A stretch of 57,545 nucleotides of DNA from a virus, in the IMG/VR virus record IMGVR_UViG_3300024243_000020, positions 1-57,545 of that record; one strand, written 5' to 3'. A program made the position numbers and the translations under genes. Positions 38,492 to 46,263 of the stretch are shown here, one piece after another; the first letter of the stretch is position 1; the number at the start of each line of letters is the position of its first letter. The notes beneath the pieces are model-generated. The model was not told the origin of the DNA, searched no databases, and saw nothing but the letters and a program-made list of their open reading frames with translations.

Positions 38492-39715
38492 TTAATTATT
38501 ACTTTCAATAAAATGTGATTTACTTAAAAATGGTGCTGTATCTTTTTTTATTTTATTCGATAATGTTTGTATTTTTGATAATGTGTTTGGATCAGGAGGT
38601 CCTGATAATCCAGCTACACATGCAGTCATCTTAACTGACTTTAAAATATCCAATATATCAATTAATACATCTGATAATGTATTTCCTAATACTATTGGTT
38701 CAGTTTGTTCAAGTGCCATCTCACCCAAATATATATTTTTAGAAGTTATATGAGCATTTCTATTTGATACTATTTTAACAGAATCACCAGCACCAATATA
38801 TACATTTGAAAATGCTGATACAAATAAATCACCTTTTGAATTTATCGTAATCTTATTTGAAGTCGCTAATATCTGGTTATCTGAATATTTATAATCATAT
38901 GCTTCACTTCCTATTAATCGATCTGAATCTTGTATAGTATCTGATGATATAATGAAGCTCTGCTTTACTATTGAACCATCTACAAGTTGACCATCAAATG
39001 GAAAATGATCAGCCAATGTGCCTTGATTAGTAATAGAGATTATACTACCATCAGTTGTACTCTCTATTATCGATCCAACACGCCTACCATTGGATATTAT
39101 AACATATGGTGAATTACTTCTACTTCCAACTCTAATACTGTTACCATGTCTACCTTCCAATAACATATCACCATGTATATCTCTATATGTAGCACTAACT
39201 GAATTAGGATCATCTAATTTATCATTATATATTTTTTGTATTCGTGCATAATCTTCAGCTTGAAAATTTTCAGAATGTTGTGTTGATGTTTGCTCTCCTA
39301 CTAATTCAGCAACGTTTGTTAATCCAATATCAGCTCTCATATAATCAACATTGAAATTGGGACTATTATCAGTATTTAATGGTCCTAAATAATAATTAAC
39401 ACCACCGAATGAACATAATAATACTTGATCACCTTTCATTGGAGTATCAACAATACCACGTAATAATGGATAATATTTAACATTACCACTTTGTAAATTT
39501 AAATCATTACCAATATATGGCTTTGCAACTATAGAATTAATATCACCTTTGTGTGAATAAATAGCTGATTGCATACTTGTTGCAACATCAACAACTCTAC
39601 CAGGAATGAACTGAATTAATTGAGTATTTTCATTGCTCGTATTAAATATAGATTTATTATCTAAATACTTACGTGCTGAAACTTCAGTAATGTGAAATGT
39701 TTTTTTCTTACTCAC
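38492..39715 (-). CDS. gp5/VgrG-like baseplate spike protein
   Basis: The 407-residue protein has an N-terminal OB-fold-like part (GRVVDVATSMQSAI, YYPLLRGIVDTPMKGDQVLL, FGGVNYYLGPLN). A central region includes RDIHGDMLLEGRHGNSIRVG. A beta-helix-like C-terminal stretch follows (SNKITINSKGDLFVSAFSNV, YIGAGDSVKI). This order matches the baseplate spike of contractile tails. No lysozyme domain is inserted, unlike T4 gp5. It would form the membrane-puncturing spike below the tail tube. Its neighbours are baseplate genes. Confidence is moderate because the assignment rests on domain pattern. Confidence 0.65.
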   Translation of the reverse strand: MSKKKTFHITEVSARKYLDNKSIFNTSNENTQLIQFIPGRVVDVATSMQSAIYSHKGDINSIVAKPYIGNDLNLQSGNVKYYPLLRGIVDTPMKGDQVLLCSFGGVNYYLGPLNTDNSPNFNVDYMRADIGLTNVAELVGEQTSTQHSENFQAEDYARIQKIYNDKLDDPNSVSATYRDIHGDMLLEGRHGNSIRVGSRSNSPYVIISNGRRVGSIIESTTDGSIISITNQGTLADHFPFDGQLVDGSIVKQSFIISSDTIQDSDRLIGSEAYDYKYSDNQILATSNKITINSKGDLFVSAFSNVYIGAGDSVKIVSNRNAHITSKNIYLGEMALEQTEPIVLGNTLSDVLIDILDILKSVKMTACVAGLSGPPDPNTLSKIQTLSNKIKKDTAPFLSKSHFIESNN

Positions 39716-40131
39716 TAATTAGTTACCCTATCTGATTCAACAACTATTGTTGATAGTTTCTTTTCAACAACGCTTTCCACATTTCCATTCGTACCTGCAT
39801 CAATTTCTTCCATCAAATCCTCAATTTCACGCTGTGTTAGTGGACCATCATCTTCAGTTTTAGTTTTACTATTTAATCTCTGAATAACACTTGCCATTTT
39901 AACCAGCTGGTCATCATTTTTTATGGATGAATCATAAAATTCACGAATTATAGGACCCAACATTAATGCAGTATTTATACTATTATCACTATCAGTAATT
40001 ATCTTATTGAATGTATCTATAATTACAGTAATTTTTTTATTCTTACTTTTCGAATTGGTATAAATATCCTTAAACAAATCTTCTAATGTTTTTCCATCAT
40101 ATATTTTTATATCTTTATAATCATCTGACAT
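39715..40131 (-). CDS. Hypothetical acidic protein (138 aa)
   Basis: The protein starts MSDDYKDIKIYDGKTLEDLF and is mostly helical, with an acidic Thr-rich segment (KTKTEDDGPLTQREIEDLME). The start overlaps nothing upstream and has a strong AAGGAG ribosome site about 10 bases before the ATG. It is the first gene after the candidate late promoter at 40147-40162, and its stop overlaps the start of the spike gene. It may be an assembly factor for the spike; no family is recognised. Confidence 0.55.
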   Translation of the reverse strand: MSDDYKDIKIYDGKTLEDLFKDIYTNSKSKNKKITVIIDTFNKIITDSDNSINTALMLGPIIREFYDSSIKNDDQLVKMASVIQRLNSKTKTEDDGPLTQREIEDLMEEIDAGTNGNVESVVEKKLSTIVVESDRVTN

Positions 40132-40146
40132 CTTTACTTACTCCTT

Positions 40147-40162
40147 GTATAATAATAAATAT
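40147..40162 (-). promoter_or_regulatory. Candidate late promoter of the baseplate unit
   Basis: The minus strand reads ATATTTATTATTATAC, a 16-base match to 18066-18081. It lies between the terminator at 40185-40217 and the first gene of the baseplate cluster, 16 bases from the ATG. The close position and identical copy support it as a late start signal. Confidence 0.5.
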
Positions 40163-40184
40163 GTCGGTACTAACATTTATAGAT

Positions 40185-40217
40185 AAAAAAAAAGGACTGA
40201 AATCAGTCCTTTTTTTA
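40185..40217 (-). terminator. Intrinsic, bidirectional terminator
   Basis: A perfect GGACTG/CAGTCC stem with an AAAT loop is flanked by nine A on one side and seven T on the other, so it can terminate in both directions. It separates the late sigma gene (ends 40244) from the baseplate unit. It is the clearest intrinsic terminator in the window. Confidence 0.85.
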
Positions 40218-40243
40218 GTTTTTTTAGTTTTTTTTAGTTTATA

Positions 40244-40900
40244 TTATGACATTCTCTTAGCCAATGATAAATATTTGTCCCTAAATATGTTTAGCACTGA
40301 TGCTATTCTATATGATTGGAATCCAGTCATTTCCCTAACCAATAAAAACATAGTCTTTTTATTATAATTTTCTATAGAGGTATTATCTCTCAACAAATAT
40401 ATAATAGAATGTGCTATTTCACGATCACTCTCCTTACTAAATATAATATGAATATTATCATCAAAATATTTAGTTAATTCGGTTATAATATCAATCGCCA
40501 ACTCATCTTCATCAGTGGCATATAATATTTCCATCATACTTTTATCTATATTAATATTCCGTTGCTTTATTCGATAATTTTTATTATTCTCAGCAATTAA
40601 ATAATATTTTGTAGCAACTGAAAAATAACTAAATGCTTTAAATCCACGAGTCCCATCAAACTTATGCAAATGTAACACCAAATGAGATATCGTTTCATTC
40701 TTCACACTTGTAAATGAATAATCAAAATACATAAATTTATACGTATTGAGAATATTTTCAACCATTTTATCAAATGCTGGATGTATTTTATTAGAGTATA
40801 TTCTACTTCTTTGATTGAAACACGTACACTTATTATATTCAACTATAGCATCTTCAACAGTTTGATCAAAATAATATGATTTATTTCTCTTTTTTGCCAC
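40244..40900 (-). CDS. Late-transcription sigma factor (gp55-like)
   Basis: The 218-residue protein has the gp55/sigma region 2 signature KFDGTRGFKAFSYFSVATKY, preceded by a helical part (MVENILNTYKFMYFDYSFTS). NQRSRIYSNKIHPAFDKMVE is the early conserved segment. gp55 directs host RNA polymerase to phage late promoters together with gp33 and the clamp gp45, which are not in this window. The N-terminus overlaps the upstream membrane-protein gene by 20 bases. The strong terminator follows its stop. Confidence 0.85.
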   Translation of the reverse strand: MAKKRNKSYYFDQTVEDAIVEYNKCTCFNQRSRIYSNKIHPAFDKMVENILNTYKFMYFDYSFTSVKNETISHLVLHLHKFDGTRGFKAFSYFSVATKYYLIAENNKNYRIKQRNINIDKSMMEILYATDEDELAIDIITELTKYFDDNIHIIFSKESDREIAHSIIYLLRDNTSIENYNKKTMFLLVREMTGFQSYRIASVLNIFRDKYLSLAKRMS

Positions 40901-41198
40901 TCATATCTCCCATTAAATCGTATTCTCCATCTTCACCCTCGATTGATATAACAAACGACGAATCTAGCGTATTCTGAACCGTTTTAAGTGTATTAAAAAA
41001 GTATCCAACTTCATCATCAGCTTCAAATGATCCAGTGTCATCTAATTCCTTCAATGCTGAATGTGAAGTTTTAACGACATGATATAATTTTGAATAAATA
41101 TCATTATACACTTCAATTCTACTGGTAGCTCTATTTACACCAACCAATAATATGATATTAAAACTTACAGATAATATTAAAATTATTTCAATAATCAT
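40881..41198 (-). CDS. Small single-span membrane protein (105 aa)
   Basis: An N-terminal membrane segment (IIEIILILSVSFNIILLVGV) is followed by a soluble part with FEADDEVGYFFNTLKTVQNT. This last motif recurs in short proteins of T4-like marine phages; that recollection comes from memory and was not searched. It overlaps the HD-like gene by 4 bases and the sigma gene by 20. Orientation and role are not known. Confidence 0.65.
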   Translation of the reverse strand: MIIEIILILSVSFNIILLVGVNRATSRIEVYNDIYSKLYHVVKTSHSALKELDDTGSFEADDEVGYFFNTLKTVQNTLDSSFVISIEGEDGEYDLMGDMSGKKEK

Positions 41199-41809
41199 TT
41201 AGAATTCCTCTTGGATATGAAAATCGATATTATGTTACTAACAAACGATACCACTGCTAATGAGTTTTTATCCATACACTTATATATTTTATTAACATCA
41301 GTTGAATTACACAATGATATAGCTTCCCACGCATCTTCAGATAATTTAATATTAAATAAATTATTTAAGATAAACAATGAACGATCTGTTATTTCATATC
41401 CAAATGATACATCCTCATTAATTTTATACCCCTTACCATATTTTTGTTTAACCCAAACATCATCTTCAACTTGATAGTATTCATTATTCAAATCACCGAT
41501 TTTTCCAATATTATGAAATAAACACACCAACATCAAATCTGAGTTACTATATGTTACTTTCACATTAAAGAATTTTAAAATAGATGTTAATTTCATTGCA
41601 ACTTTAGCAGTCAACATCATATGACTTAACAATCCACCTGGTCTACTATTATAAAACTCTGTTTTAATAGAGGCTGGTGCTTCAACTAATCGTTGATCAA
41701 AATGTGCTATCATTGCTTTTATACTAATTAATTGATCACCCTCAAACATACTATCAATTGCGTTGATTAATGATTTATATTCTTCGATAATTTCCTCTGG
41801 CTTTACCAT
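41195..41809 (-). CDS. HD-like hydrolase with HN in place of HD
   Basis: The 204-residue protein matches the HD fold layout: RPGGLLSHMMLTAKVAMKL with His63 as the first ligand, then LFHNIGKIGD at 98-107. In active HD phosphohydrolases the second motif is H-D, while here it is His99-Asn100. The codon is AAT on the minus strand and is read clearly. The missing Asp suggests a catalytically weak or ligand-sensing protein. A nucleotide or (p)ppGpp-like substrate is possible for the family but cannot be read from this sequence. Confidence 0.7.
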   Translation of the reverse strand: MVKPEEIIEEYKSLINAIDSMFEGDQLISIKAMIAHFDQRLVEAPASIKTEFYNSRPGGLLSHMMLTAKVAMKLTSILKFFNVKVTYSNSDLMLVCLFHNIGKIGDLNNEYYQVEDDVWVKQKYGKGYKINEDVSFGYEITDRSLFILNNLFNIKLSEDAWEAISLCNSTDVNKIYKCMDKNSLAVVSFVSNIISIFISKRNSK

Positions 41810-41856
41810 AACTTATTCCTTTTTTTTTGATTAAAACTGTTGATTAAATTTATATA

Positions 41857-42147
41857 TTATAACTCTTTTAATTGTTCGATATGCGAATCTGAGTTTTTCT
41901 TTTCTTGTAGGGTTATACCATCATATTTTCGATTGGAGCTACACATAGAACAAGAACATGAACATAATCTATCGCTAAAATAACTAGCAAAAGATGCCAT
42001 ACCCTCTTCGAATGTTTCATCATCGACATGTTGCCAGTTGTTCCAATTACCTCGATTATTCCAAACATCTTTAAAAAGATGTTTAGCTTTGGCTTTCATC
42101 CGTCTACTATGAAATCTACGTAATGCACGTTTAGGTTTGCTTATAAT
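41857..42147 (-). CDS. Small CSCxMC zinc-binding protein, probable AUU start
   Basis: The product ends with the metal-binding signature LCSCSCSMCSSNRKY; a CSCxMCxxxRK(Y/W) motif marks a small family known in phages and bacteria. The first in-frame ATG is at 42099, giving 80 residues. The conserved basic start of the family (PKRALRRFHSRRMKAKAKH) extends upstream of it without a stop. No ATG, GTG or TTG lies there before the TAG at 42154-42156. A GTAGGAT ribosome site precedes AUA and AUU codons, so AUU at 42147 is the most likely start (96 residues). Function of the family is unknown to me. Confidence 0.6.
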   Translation of the reverse strand: MISKPKRALRRFHSRRMKAKAKHLFKDVWNNRGNWNNWQHVDDETFEEGMASFASYFSDRLCSCSCSMCSSNRKYDGITLQEKKNSDSHIEQLKEL

Positions 42148-42174
42148 TATATCCTACTTTTTTATACTAATATT

Positions 42175-42195
42175 GTGATGATTTTTTATCATCAC
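42175..42195 (-). other. Hairpin at tmRNA 3' flank
   Basis: An 8-bp perfect stem GTGATGAT/ATCATCAC with a 5-base loop lies 8 bases after the tmRNA CCA. There is no U tract after it, so it may guide 3' processing or exonuclease stalling and not terminate transcription. Confidence 0.5.
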
Positions 42196-42202
42196 GTTTA
42201 AT

Positions 42203-42572
42203 TGGTGGAGGTGGGGGTATCGAAACCCCGTCCTGAATACTCTACATATATAGTCGTTCACAAGTTTTGATTATTTTTTTTTGCAACCTATGCGAAAAAA
42301 TTTAACTAAAAAAACGCATTTTTTTTAATGTTGTTGTACATCCAAAATAATAAAACAAACAATCCATTATATTTCGCCAAATGAACATGGCTATCAGATT
42401 AATGTCCCTTAATGCATATCTGAGTCAAACATTAAGAGTGCTGTTTATACGTATTACTACGCTACAGCGTGATAGTTATAATCGTTTCCAATTACTTTTG
42501 TTGTGATTGTTAAGTCAATCAATCTACTTGCACTACATATTTCAAAAATCCAGTCGAAACCAAGTCACCCCC
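42203..42572 (-). ncRNA. ssrA: Phage tmRNA (ssrA)
   Basis: The 5' end GGGGGTGACTTGGTTTCGAC pairs with the 3' end ACCTCC-A-CCA through a 6-bp acceptor stem (GGGGGU/ACCUCC). The tmRNA T-arm GGACGGGGTTTCGATACCCC precedes it. The mRNA-like part at 42487-42489 begins with GGA and reads GNDYNYHAVA, followed by TAG TAA (42454-42489). A Gly resume codon is the Bacteroidetes habit (their tags begin GE...). The tag ends AVA, where host tags end LAA. The total length of 370 nucleotides is normal for a one-piece tmRNA. It rescues stalled ribosomes; the altered tag could change which protease takes the product. Confidence 0.93.
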
Positions 42573-42582
42573 AATTATTTTT

Positions 42583-42828
42583 TTACCAGCTTCTTATCAT
42601 ATCCAATGTTTCTTTGTCAATCAGTTCACTGGTATCAGATATGTCTATCCGATCATCTAATTCTTCCTCGTTAATATTTTGTTGAATATTAATTTTAGCT
42701 TCTGATACTAATCGTAATATACCCAACACATCTTCTAATGTAGTATAATCATCATCAGCCAACATATCTTCAATCAATGTTATTGATGTATTAATATTAT
42801 CAAAAATATTTTCCATATCATATCGCAT
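42583..42828 (-). CDS. Hypothetical acidic helical protein (81 aa)
   Basis: The protein starts MRYDMENIFDN and ends with acidic helices (NEEELDDRIDISDTSELIDK). GGAGATT precedes the ATG by 6 bases; the second Met at residue 5 is a possible alternative start. It abuts the 96-residue gene (stop to start 1 base apart) and ends 10 bases before the tmRNA 5' end. No family is recognised. Confidence 0.55.
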   Translation of the reverse strand: MRYDMENIFDNINTSITLIEDMLADDDYTTLEDVLGILRLVSEAKINIQQNINEEELDDRIDISDTSELIDKETLDMIRSW

Positions 42829-43119
42829 TTATGAATCTCCAATTGTTGTAGATTTTAAATCAATATTATTTTCTTTTAAAAATTCATTCATTTCATCAAA
42901 TGATTCTGATTCATTCATATCATCATGTAATGGTATATCCAACTCTGATTCTATCATTTCATTTAATTCATCCAATTGTGCATCAAATTCAACTTTCAAA
43001 TTATCCTTACCATTTATGATTAATGTATCAACCAAAGCTTCAACTACAATTGTCATGTTCTTAACATGATTAAATAATATTCGTTGTCTATTTTCTAGTT
43101 CTTTAATTTTCTTTTTCAT
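42829..43119 (-). CDS. Hypothetical coiled-coil protein (96 aa)
   Basis: The protein starts MKKKIKELENRQRILFNHVK, an amphipathic helix likely to form a coiled coil, and has an acidic C-terminal half (HDDMNESESFDEMNEFLKEN). The gene follows directly after the strong promoter at 43127-43157, so it should be among the first products of its unit. Function is not recognised. Confidence 0.6.
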   Translation of the reverse strand: MKKKIKELENRQRILFNHVKNMTIVVEALVDTLIINGKDNLKVEFDAQLDELNEMIESELDIPLHDDMNESESFDEMNEFLKENNIDLKSTTIGDS

Positions 43120-43126
43120 ATACTAA

Positions 43127-43157
43127 TAAATATAGTCTAAAATCACTAAAACAACAA
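43127..43157 (-). promoter_or_regulatory. Bacteroidetes-type promoter
   Basis: On the minus strand TTGTTG is followed by GATTTTAGAC and TATATTTA with 20 bases from the first TTG to TATATTTA. The layout equals 14596-14626 and 47240-47270, including the GATTTTAG block. It reads into the 96- and 81-residue genes and then the tmRNA. Confidence 0.72.
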
Positions 43158-43167
43158 CTTTTTCATT

Positions 43168-43737
43168 TTAATCAGCAATTATTATCCAATCGTTCAATAA
43201 ATATTGAGATGCCTTTTTATATTTTATTACTTTTGTCTGCACACCATCTGATATTGTTATCTTTTCATTTGGTTTATATTTCGTCTTCACTGTTCTCATA
43301 ATTGTCTTAATTCGTCGATCATACATGGTTTTACCATCCAAGTGATCTATCTCATGTTGAATTGCAATACATTCTAAAGTCTTGTGGTGATTGTTTGGCA
43401 TTACTTCAAATACCATATCATCATAATTATCTGATGATACTGTTACTTTTGAAAATCTTTCAGTTTTAATTTTTTTATTTTTAAATGATAAACATGATTC
43501 TAAATATATATATTTTCCAGATGATTCAATAATTTCTGGATTTATAAAATATAATGGTTCATCGATATTTAAAACACATACTCGTTTATTTATTCCAATT
43601 TGATTTGCCGCTAATGCCACTCCAGTTTTATGTAATTTTAATTCATTTAATAATTTAGCCGATATTTCTTCACCTTCAATTATATCATTGACTTTTTCAC
43701 ATTCTTTTGATAATCTATATTTGTCTGTTACTATCAT
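43168..43737 (-). CDS. def: Peptide deformylase
   Basis: The 189-residue protein has all three deformylase motifs: GVALAANQIG (39-48), ESCLS (80-84, metal-ligand Cys82; bacterial enzymes usually have EGCLS) and QHEIDH (127-132, His128, Glu129, His132). It removes the formyl group from new proteins. Phage versions are known, mainly from marine T4-like phages, and are usually shorter at the C-terminus; this one keeps a further ~45 residues. It overlaps the Zn-finger gene upstream by 4 bases. Confidence 0.92.
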   Translation of the reverse strand: MIVTDKYRLSKECEKVNDIIEGEEISAKLLNELKLHKTGVALAANQIGINKRVCVLNIDEPLYFINPEIIESSGKYIYLESCLSFKNKKIKTERFSKVTVSSDNYDDMVFEVMPNNHHKTLECIAIQHEIDHLDGKTMYDRRIKTIMRTVKTKYKPNEKITISDGVQTKVIKYKKASQYLLNDWIIIAD

Positions 43738-44183
43738 TTTAATTTACCATTTAGTTTTTCAATTTTTTTAAAGAGTCTTGTTTTATAAGACTTTCTGTGT
43801 TCTTTCGCTAATTCTTTTTTTAGCTTTGAAATTTCAACCAATATCACATCATCATCAGTTTTAGATTTTTTCTTTTTCCGTTTTATTTTAGTTGGTTTCA
43901 ATGTGCCTTTTAATTCTGGCTGTTCAACTCCTTTATGAAATACCTTTCCAGTTTTATCAACATACTCTGCCATAAAATGCCATCCAACTGGTCGTTTAAA
44001 ATTTACTTTTTTCAAATACAATCGTTCTAAAAGTTCAGTAGGCCAAGTTTCTCTACAAACACATCTCCAACATATCACTGCATGTGTATCTCCAGCACAC
44101 TTCTCATTGTGACAATCACATAGTTTACAATAAAGATATTTATCAGCCAAGTCTCGTAATTTAGCTGTTATTTTTGTTTTCAT
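43734..44183 (-). CDS. Zn-finger protein with basic helical end (149 aa)
   Basis: Cysteine pairs CKLCDC, HNEKC and CWRCVC (residues ~19-43) suggest a zinc-binding fold. A conserved-looking segment VGWHFMAEYVDKTGKVFHKG, then VEQPELKGTLKPT, follows. The last ~50 residues are Lys-rich helical (KIKRKKKKSK). It sits just upstream of deformylase in one operon. RNA or ribosome binding is an inference from the charge only. Confidence 0.6.
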   Translation of the reverse strand: MKTKITAKLRDLADKYLYCKLCDCHNEKCAGDTHAVICWRCVCRETWPTELLERLYLKKVNFKRPVGWHFMAEYVDKTGKVFHKGVEQPELKGTLKPTKIKRKKKKSKTDDDVILVEISKLKKELAKEHRKSYKTRLFKKIEKLNGKLK

Positions 44184-44187
44184 TTAA

Positions 44188-44727
44188 TCACTTTACCAAT
44201 TTAAATTCATTCCCACCAAATCTAACTGTTTTGATTGATGATAATTTCACATCTCTAATAATAACTTCACGGTCAACATCTTGTCTTGAATCATATCTTT
44301 TTGGTAAAAATGTTTTCAATTCTGATAAGTTATTCTTAACAACCGTTTTACCAGCTACAGTACATGTTTCATCAATAACTTCTTCACCATTTAAAACATA
44401 TTTAATGTCTTTGGTGCCTTCAACTTTTAATTGGAGATAGTAATTTCCTTTATGTTCAACAAATTTTCTACCTTCCATTAATGTTCCCCATTTACGAGGT
44501 TTTGCATCAAATACTTCAGCAATCTCTTCACGATTTCTTTGACTGTTTACTGAATTCTCATAATCAAAACCAATACAGCCATTTAATGTCTGAGTTTTCA
44601 TTGCACCCAAATATGGATTATTTGTTTTTAGCATACGTGGATCAGTCTCAGTGGAACATGACACAAATGTAGTGCCTTTATAATTATTTATTTGTTCAAC
44701 AAATTCTTTATGTGTCATTTCATTCAT
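44188..44727 (-). CDS. Hypothetical protein (179 aa)
   Basis: The protein starts MNEMTHKEFVEQI. It has a central KPRKWGTLMEGRKFVEHKGN and a C-terminal IIRDVKLSSIKTVRFGGNEF. It is predicted alpha plus beta, with no signal peptide and no membrane span. A TTG-N21-TATATTTA promoter lies upstream. I have seen similar short proteins in large phages but cannot name a function. Confidence 0.55.
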   Translation of the reverse strand: MNEMTHKEFVEQINNYKGTTFVSCSTETDPRMLKTNNPYLGAMKTQTLNGCIGFDYENSVNSQRNREEIAEVFDAKPRKWGTLMEGRKFVEHKGNYYLQLKVEGTKDIKYVLNGEEVIDETCTVAGKTVVKNNLSELKTFLPKRYDSRQDVDREVIIRDVKLSSIKTVRFGGNEFKLVK

Positions 44728-44772
44728 TTTGTTGCCTCATCAATTGTTAAATTCTTGTCTCTCATAACTACT

Positions 44773-44804
44773 TAAATATACGAAGAAGTAAGTAGGTAAT
44801 ACAA
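44773..44804 (-). promoter_or_regulatory. Bacteroidetes-type promoter (variant)
   Basis: On the minus strand TTG and TATATTTA are separated by 21 bases. The GATTTTAG block of the other three sites is absent. It lies about 45 bases before the ATG of the 179-residue gene. Confidence 0.55.
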
Positions 44805-44811
44805 GAAACAT

Positions 44812-45384
44812 TTAAATTATTTTTCTAATCTCTTTTAATCTGTTGATTTCATATTTCATATGCCGATAATTTTCATGCATATTATATGCAGTCACAAATC
44901 TGATAGCTTTTTTACCTGAGTCTTCAACACTATATAATACCTGATTATTATCATCGATCATCCAATCAATATCAAAATCCTTTTTAGTATCATGTCCACT
45001 TGACCAATATACATCATCAAATCTTAAATTGTGTTTATCTATCCAATATTTAGAATATTCCATAACTTCTTCAGTTGGCTGATATGAAACTAAACATAAT
45101 TCATGTCCATTATCATGTAGATATTTTCGTATTTTATTAAAATCTACAATTGAAGTAGCTATTGGTGGAGCTTGAGTATAAATGTATTCCGTAATGTCTC
45201 CACTACGGAATACATAATCATCACTTTCTTTTTCAGTCCAAAATGGCAACCACTGTGTGAAACTATATCCCAACATTGGTAATTCTACTTTGTGTATTAA
45301 TGATGGATTGTGTATCGCTATTGCTTGTACAACACCAGAAACAAAATCTCTCAATACACCATCTAAATCTATACCAATTCTCAT
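44812..45384 (-). CDS. HAD-type 5'(3')-deoxyribonucleotidase-like
   Basis: The 190-residue protein begins MRIGIDLDGVLRDFV, with the nucleophile Asp6 and general acid Asp8. It has LCLVSYQPTE with a motif II Ser, a Lys in HDTKKDFD and the motif IV acidic pair WMIDDNNQVL. Length and motif spacing suit the NT5C (mitochondrial deoxyribonucleotidase) branch. A role in adjusting the deoxynucleotide pool is likely but rests on family knowledge. It lies 16 bases from the beta-barrel gene. Confidence 0.8.
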   Translation of the reverse strand: MRIGIDLDGVLRDFVSGVVQAIAIHNPSLIHKVELPMLGYSFTQWLPFWTEKESDDYVFRSGDITEYIYTQAPPIATSIVDFNKIRKYLHDNGHELCLVSYQPTEEVMEYSKYWIDKHNLRFDDVYWSSGHDTKKDFDIDWMIDDNNQVLYSVEDSGKKAIRFVTAYNMHENYRHMKYEINRLKEIRKII

Positions 45385-45400
45385 GAAAAATATACTTTAT

Positions 45401-46183
45401 TTAAAATAAAGTTTTAGTGAATCGAATTGTCCAAACATCACTGTCTGAGCAATCTACAATGAAAAACAAATCTTTTTCTAATTTGTATCCAACACCATAT
45501 TCAAAATCTTCATCTGAATTATATCCACCTGTGAAAATGAAATTATTTGGTGTATTCAATGTAGCTCTTGTCCAATATGAATCCTCATCTGAATCCAAAT
45601 CGTATTCACCCATCACATTAAGTGACAATGAATCACCAAAGACAATATCAGTTTTCCAATCAAATGTTTTATTATTTTGATTGTCAAATGAAACTCCAAA
45701 CATACCAGAGCTTACTCTATATGCTAGATATTCTTCATAAGGATTGATGTCATTAGAATAAAACACATCCAATGTTGCCAACCACAAATCAGTGCTTAAT
45801 CCAATACCATTTGCAGTACCATCAGTCACTGTTGAACTAATAGTTCCTGGTACAGTACTAAACATATTGACTGTTGGTTTTCTCAAGTCCCATGTAATAC
45901 CATATGGTGTTGGTTGTAGTCCAAATATAATATCAGTATTTAACATACCCATATTATATGTGAAATTCATCTCTTCAACTTTAAATGTTAAATCAGATGA
46001 TACATTAATACCTAATTTCCAATCATTTACACCAACGTCGATACCAACATATGGCATCGTAACATCAGTTTGATTGTCTTGATTGATGATTGCTGTACTC
46101 ATCTCACCATTAAATTGAGTTTGAGCGGTTACAATCGATGTAAACATGATTAGCGTTACAAGCAATGCTGTAAGTTTTTTCAT
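45401..46183 (-). CDS. Exported outer-membrane beta-barrel candidate (260 aa)
   Basis: A classic signal peptide (MKKLTALLVTLIMFTSIVTA, cleavage after TA or TAQ) is followed by alternating amphipathic strands such as YVGIDVGVNDWKLGINVSSD and SSGMFGVSFDN. The protein ends TIRFTKTLF with a terminal Phe, the hallmark of BAM-inserted porin-like proteins. There are few long hydrophobic helices after the signal. An outer-membrane barrel made by the phage during infection could change receptor access or host permeability. A strong ribosome site (AGGGAAG) precedes the ATG. The family could not be named. Confidence 0.75.
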   Translation of the reverse strand: MKKLTALLVTLIMFTSIVTAQTQFNGEMSTAIINQDNQTDVTMPYVGIDVGVNDWKLGINVSSDLTFKVEEMNFTYNMGMLNTDIIFGLQPTPYGITWDLRKPTVNMFSTVPGTISSTVTDGTANGIGLSTDLWLATLDVFYSNDINPYEEYLAYRVSSGMFGVSFDNQNNKTFDWKTDIVFGDSLSLNVMGEYDLDSDEDSYWTRATLNTPNNFIFTGGYNSDEDFEYGVGYKLEKDLFFIVDCSDSDVWTIRFTKTLF

Positions 46184-46212
46184 ATTCTTCCCTTTCTTTT
46201 GTTTTAATTTAT

Positions 46213-46231
46213 CTTGTTGATCTTCAACAAG
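46213..46231 (-). other. Leader hairpin before the beta-barrel gene
   Basis: An 8-bp stem CTTGTTGA/TCAACAAG with a 3-base loop lies 30 bases before the start of the exported barrel gene. On the minus strand no U tract follows, so an mRNA-stabilising or processing role is more likely than termination. On the opposite strand it is followed by T-rich sequence. Confidence 0.5.
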
Positions 46232-46263
46232 AACTTTCTTTCAGTTTTTTGTTTTATATACTT

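Noticed and set aside
42503-42685. Plus-strand frame of 60 codons overlapping the tmRNA
   Set aside because: It covers the conserved tmRNA 5' half; the RNA explains the sequence.
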